From positions 172,617 through 236,616 of the forward strand of contig NZ_JANUDY010000010.1 in assembly GCF_024809975.1 (NCBI RefSeq): a stretch of 64,000 nt of DNA. The letters are read 5' to 3'. The position numbers and the translations under genes were made by a program. The stretch's first letter is position 1. The number at the start of each line of letters is the position of its first letter. The DNA is from Comamonas sp. BIGb0152. GTDB taxonomy: Bacteria > Pseudomonadota > Gammaproteobacteria > Burkholderiales > Burkholderiaceae_C. The notes beneath the pieces are model-generated. The model searched no databases, was not told where the DNA came from, and saw only the letters and a list, made by a program, of their open reading frames with translations. Positions 63,914 through 64,000 of this stretch are shown here, piece after piece.

Positions 63914-64000
63914 GTGTTGATTTGCAATAGGTTGTTCAAGGCAAGTCGGGATGCTGGAGACTTGTAGCCCAGGGCTGAGTGCGGTCTTCGGGCGTTGTAA
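63910..64000 (-). mobile_element. C-terminal end of a DDE/rve transposase (IS481- or IS3-like), partial
   Basis: On the minus strand the last 91 bases read YNARRPHSALGYKSPASRL...LQINT and stop with TAG at 63912-63910. The RRPHSALGY motif is diagnostic of the rve integrase core end of IS3/IS481 transposases. The stop lies in CCTAGG, which also contains the HPP gene's stop codon. TGTTGATTTGCAA at 63914 may be the element's tip, because IS ends usually begin with TG. The rest of the element is outside the window. Confidence 0.75.

Overview
The window is a high-GC bacterial chromosome segment that reads as Burkholderiales, most likely Comamonadaceae and probably Comamonas or a close relative. This is inferred from gene content and codon use: iscRSUA-hscBA-fdx, dnaQ next to tRNA-Val, waaA beside a phosphomannomutase, a PAS-LuxR regulator divergent from scoAB, and a LivK-type binding protein without its permease. 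No rRNA, CRISPR array, replication origin or prophage was seen. It is mostly ordinary chromosome with a few accessory patches.

Left part (1-14.4 kb). The 3' end of an efeO-like gene is followed by a LysR regulator divergent from an SDR/GlcG-type pair. Next come an AT-richer patch with a small membrane protein and an orphan IS2-like orfA, then a VOC protein and an autoregulated Rrf2/flavoprotein pair. From 13.3 kb back to 6.8 kb runs a six-gene operon on the minus strand: a split TPP-dependent 2-oxoacid decarboxylase of the sulfopyruvate decarboxylase type, two aldehyde dehydrogenases, a LivK-type binding protein and a beta-hydroxyacid dehydrogenase. A divergent LysR gene precedes it. This is the best candidate for an undescribed catabolic pathway.

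Middle (14.4-33 kb). The genes are katG; arginase plus ornithine cyclodeaminase with a divergent Lrp regulator (arginine to proline); a type II NADH dehydrogenase; a PAS-LuxR regulator facing scoAB across a perfect palindrome; a class II aldolase; a GNAT acetyltransferase; and mnmH with a structured upstream leader. A tightly overlapping minus-strand cluster follows (GFA, unknown, DUF523, CSD-DUF1294), then an NlpC/P60 hydrolase, an isochorismatase-like hydrolase, small membrane proteins and an aromatic/aspartate aminotransferase.

Housekeeping core (33-42.2 kb). uvrB, the complete isc iron-sulfur assembly operon (iscR-iscS-iscU-iscA-hscB-hscA-fdx), dnaQ and three identical tRNA-Val(CAC) genes at exact 111-bp spacing. 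Two hairpins lie inside the isc operon, one directly abutting the hscB start.

Right part (42.2-64 kb). A secreted alpha/beta hydrolase; a TetR/MFS/siderophore-interacting protein unit; the pcm-like/rhodanese/TolC genes; a tetR-MFP-RND multidrug efflux operon; msrA; a Fur-family regulator; an EamA transporter; phosphomannomutase and waaA (lipopolysaccharide); an NCS1 permease; a pseudouridine synthase; psd; an HPP-CBS membrane protein; and, at the extreme edge, the C-terminus of a transposase whose stop codon overlaps the HPP stop. Several well-formed inverted repeats in regulator promoters look like operators for the adjacent regulators. All operator assignments are inference from position and symmetry.
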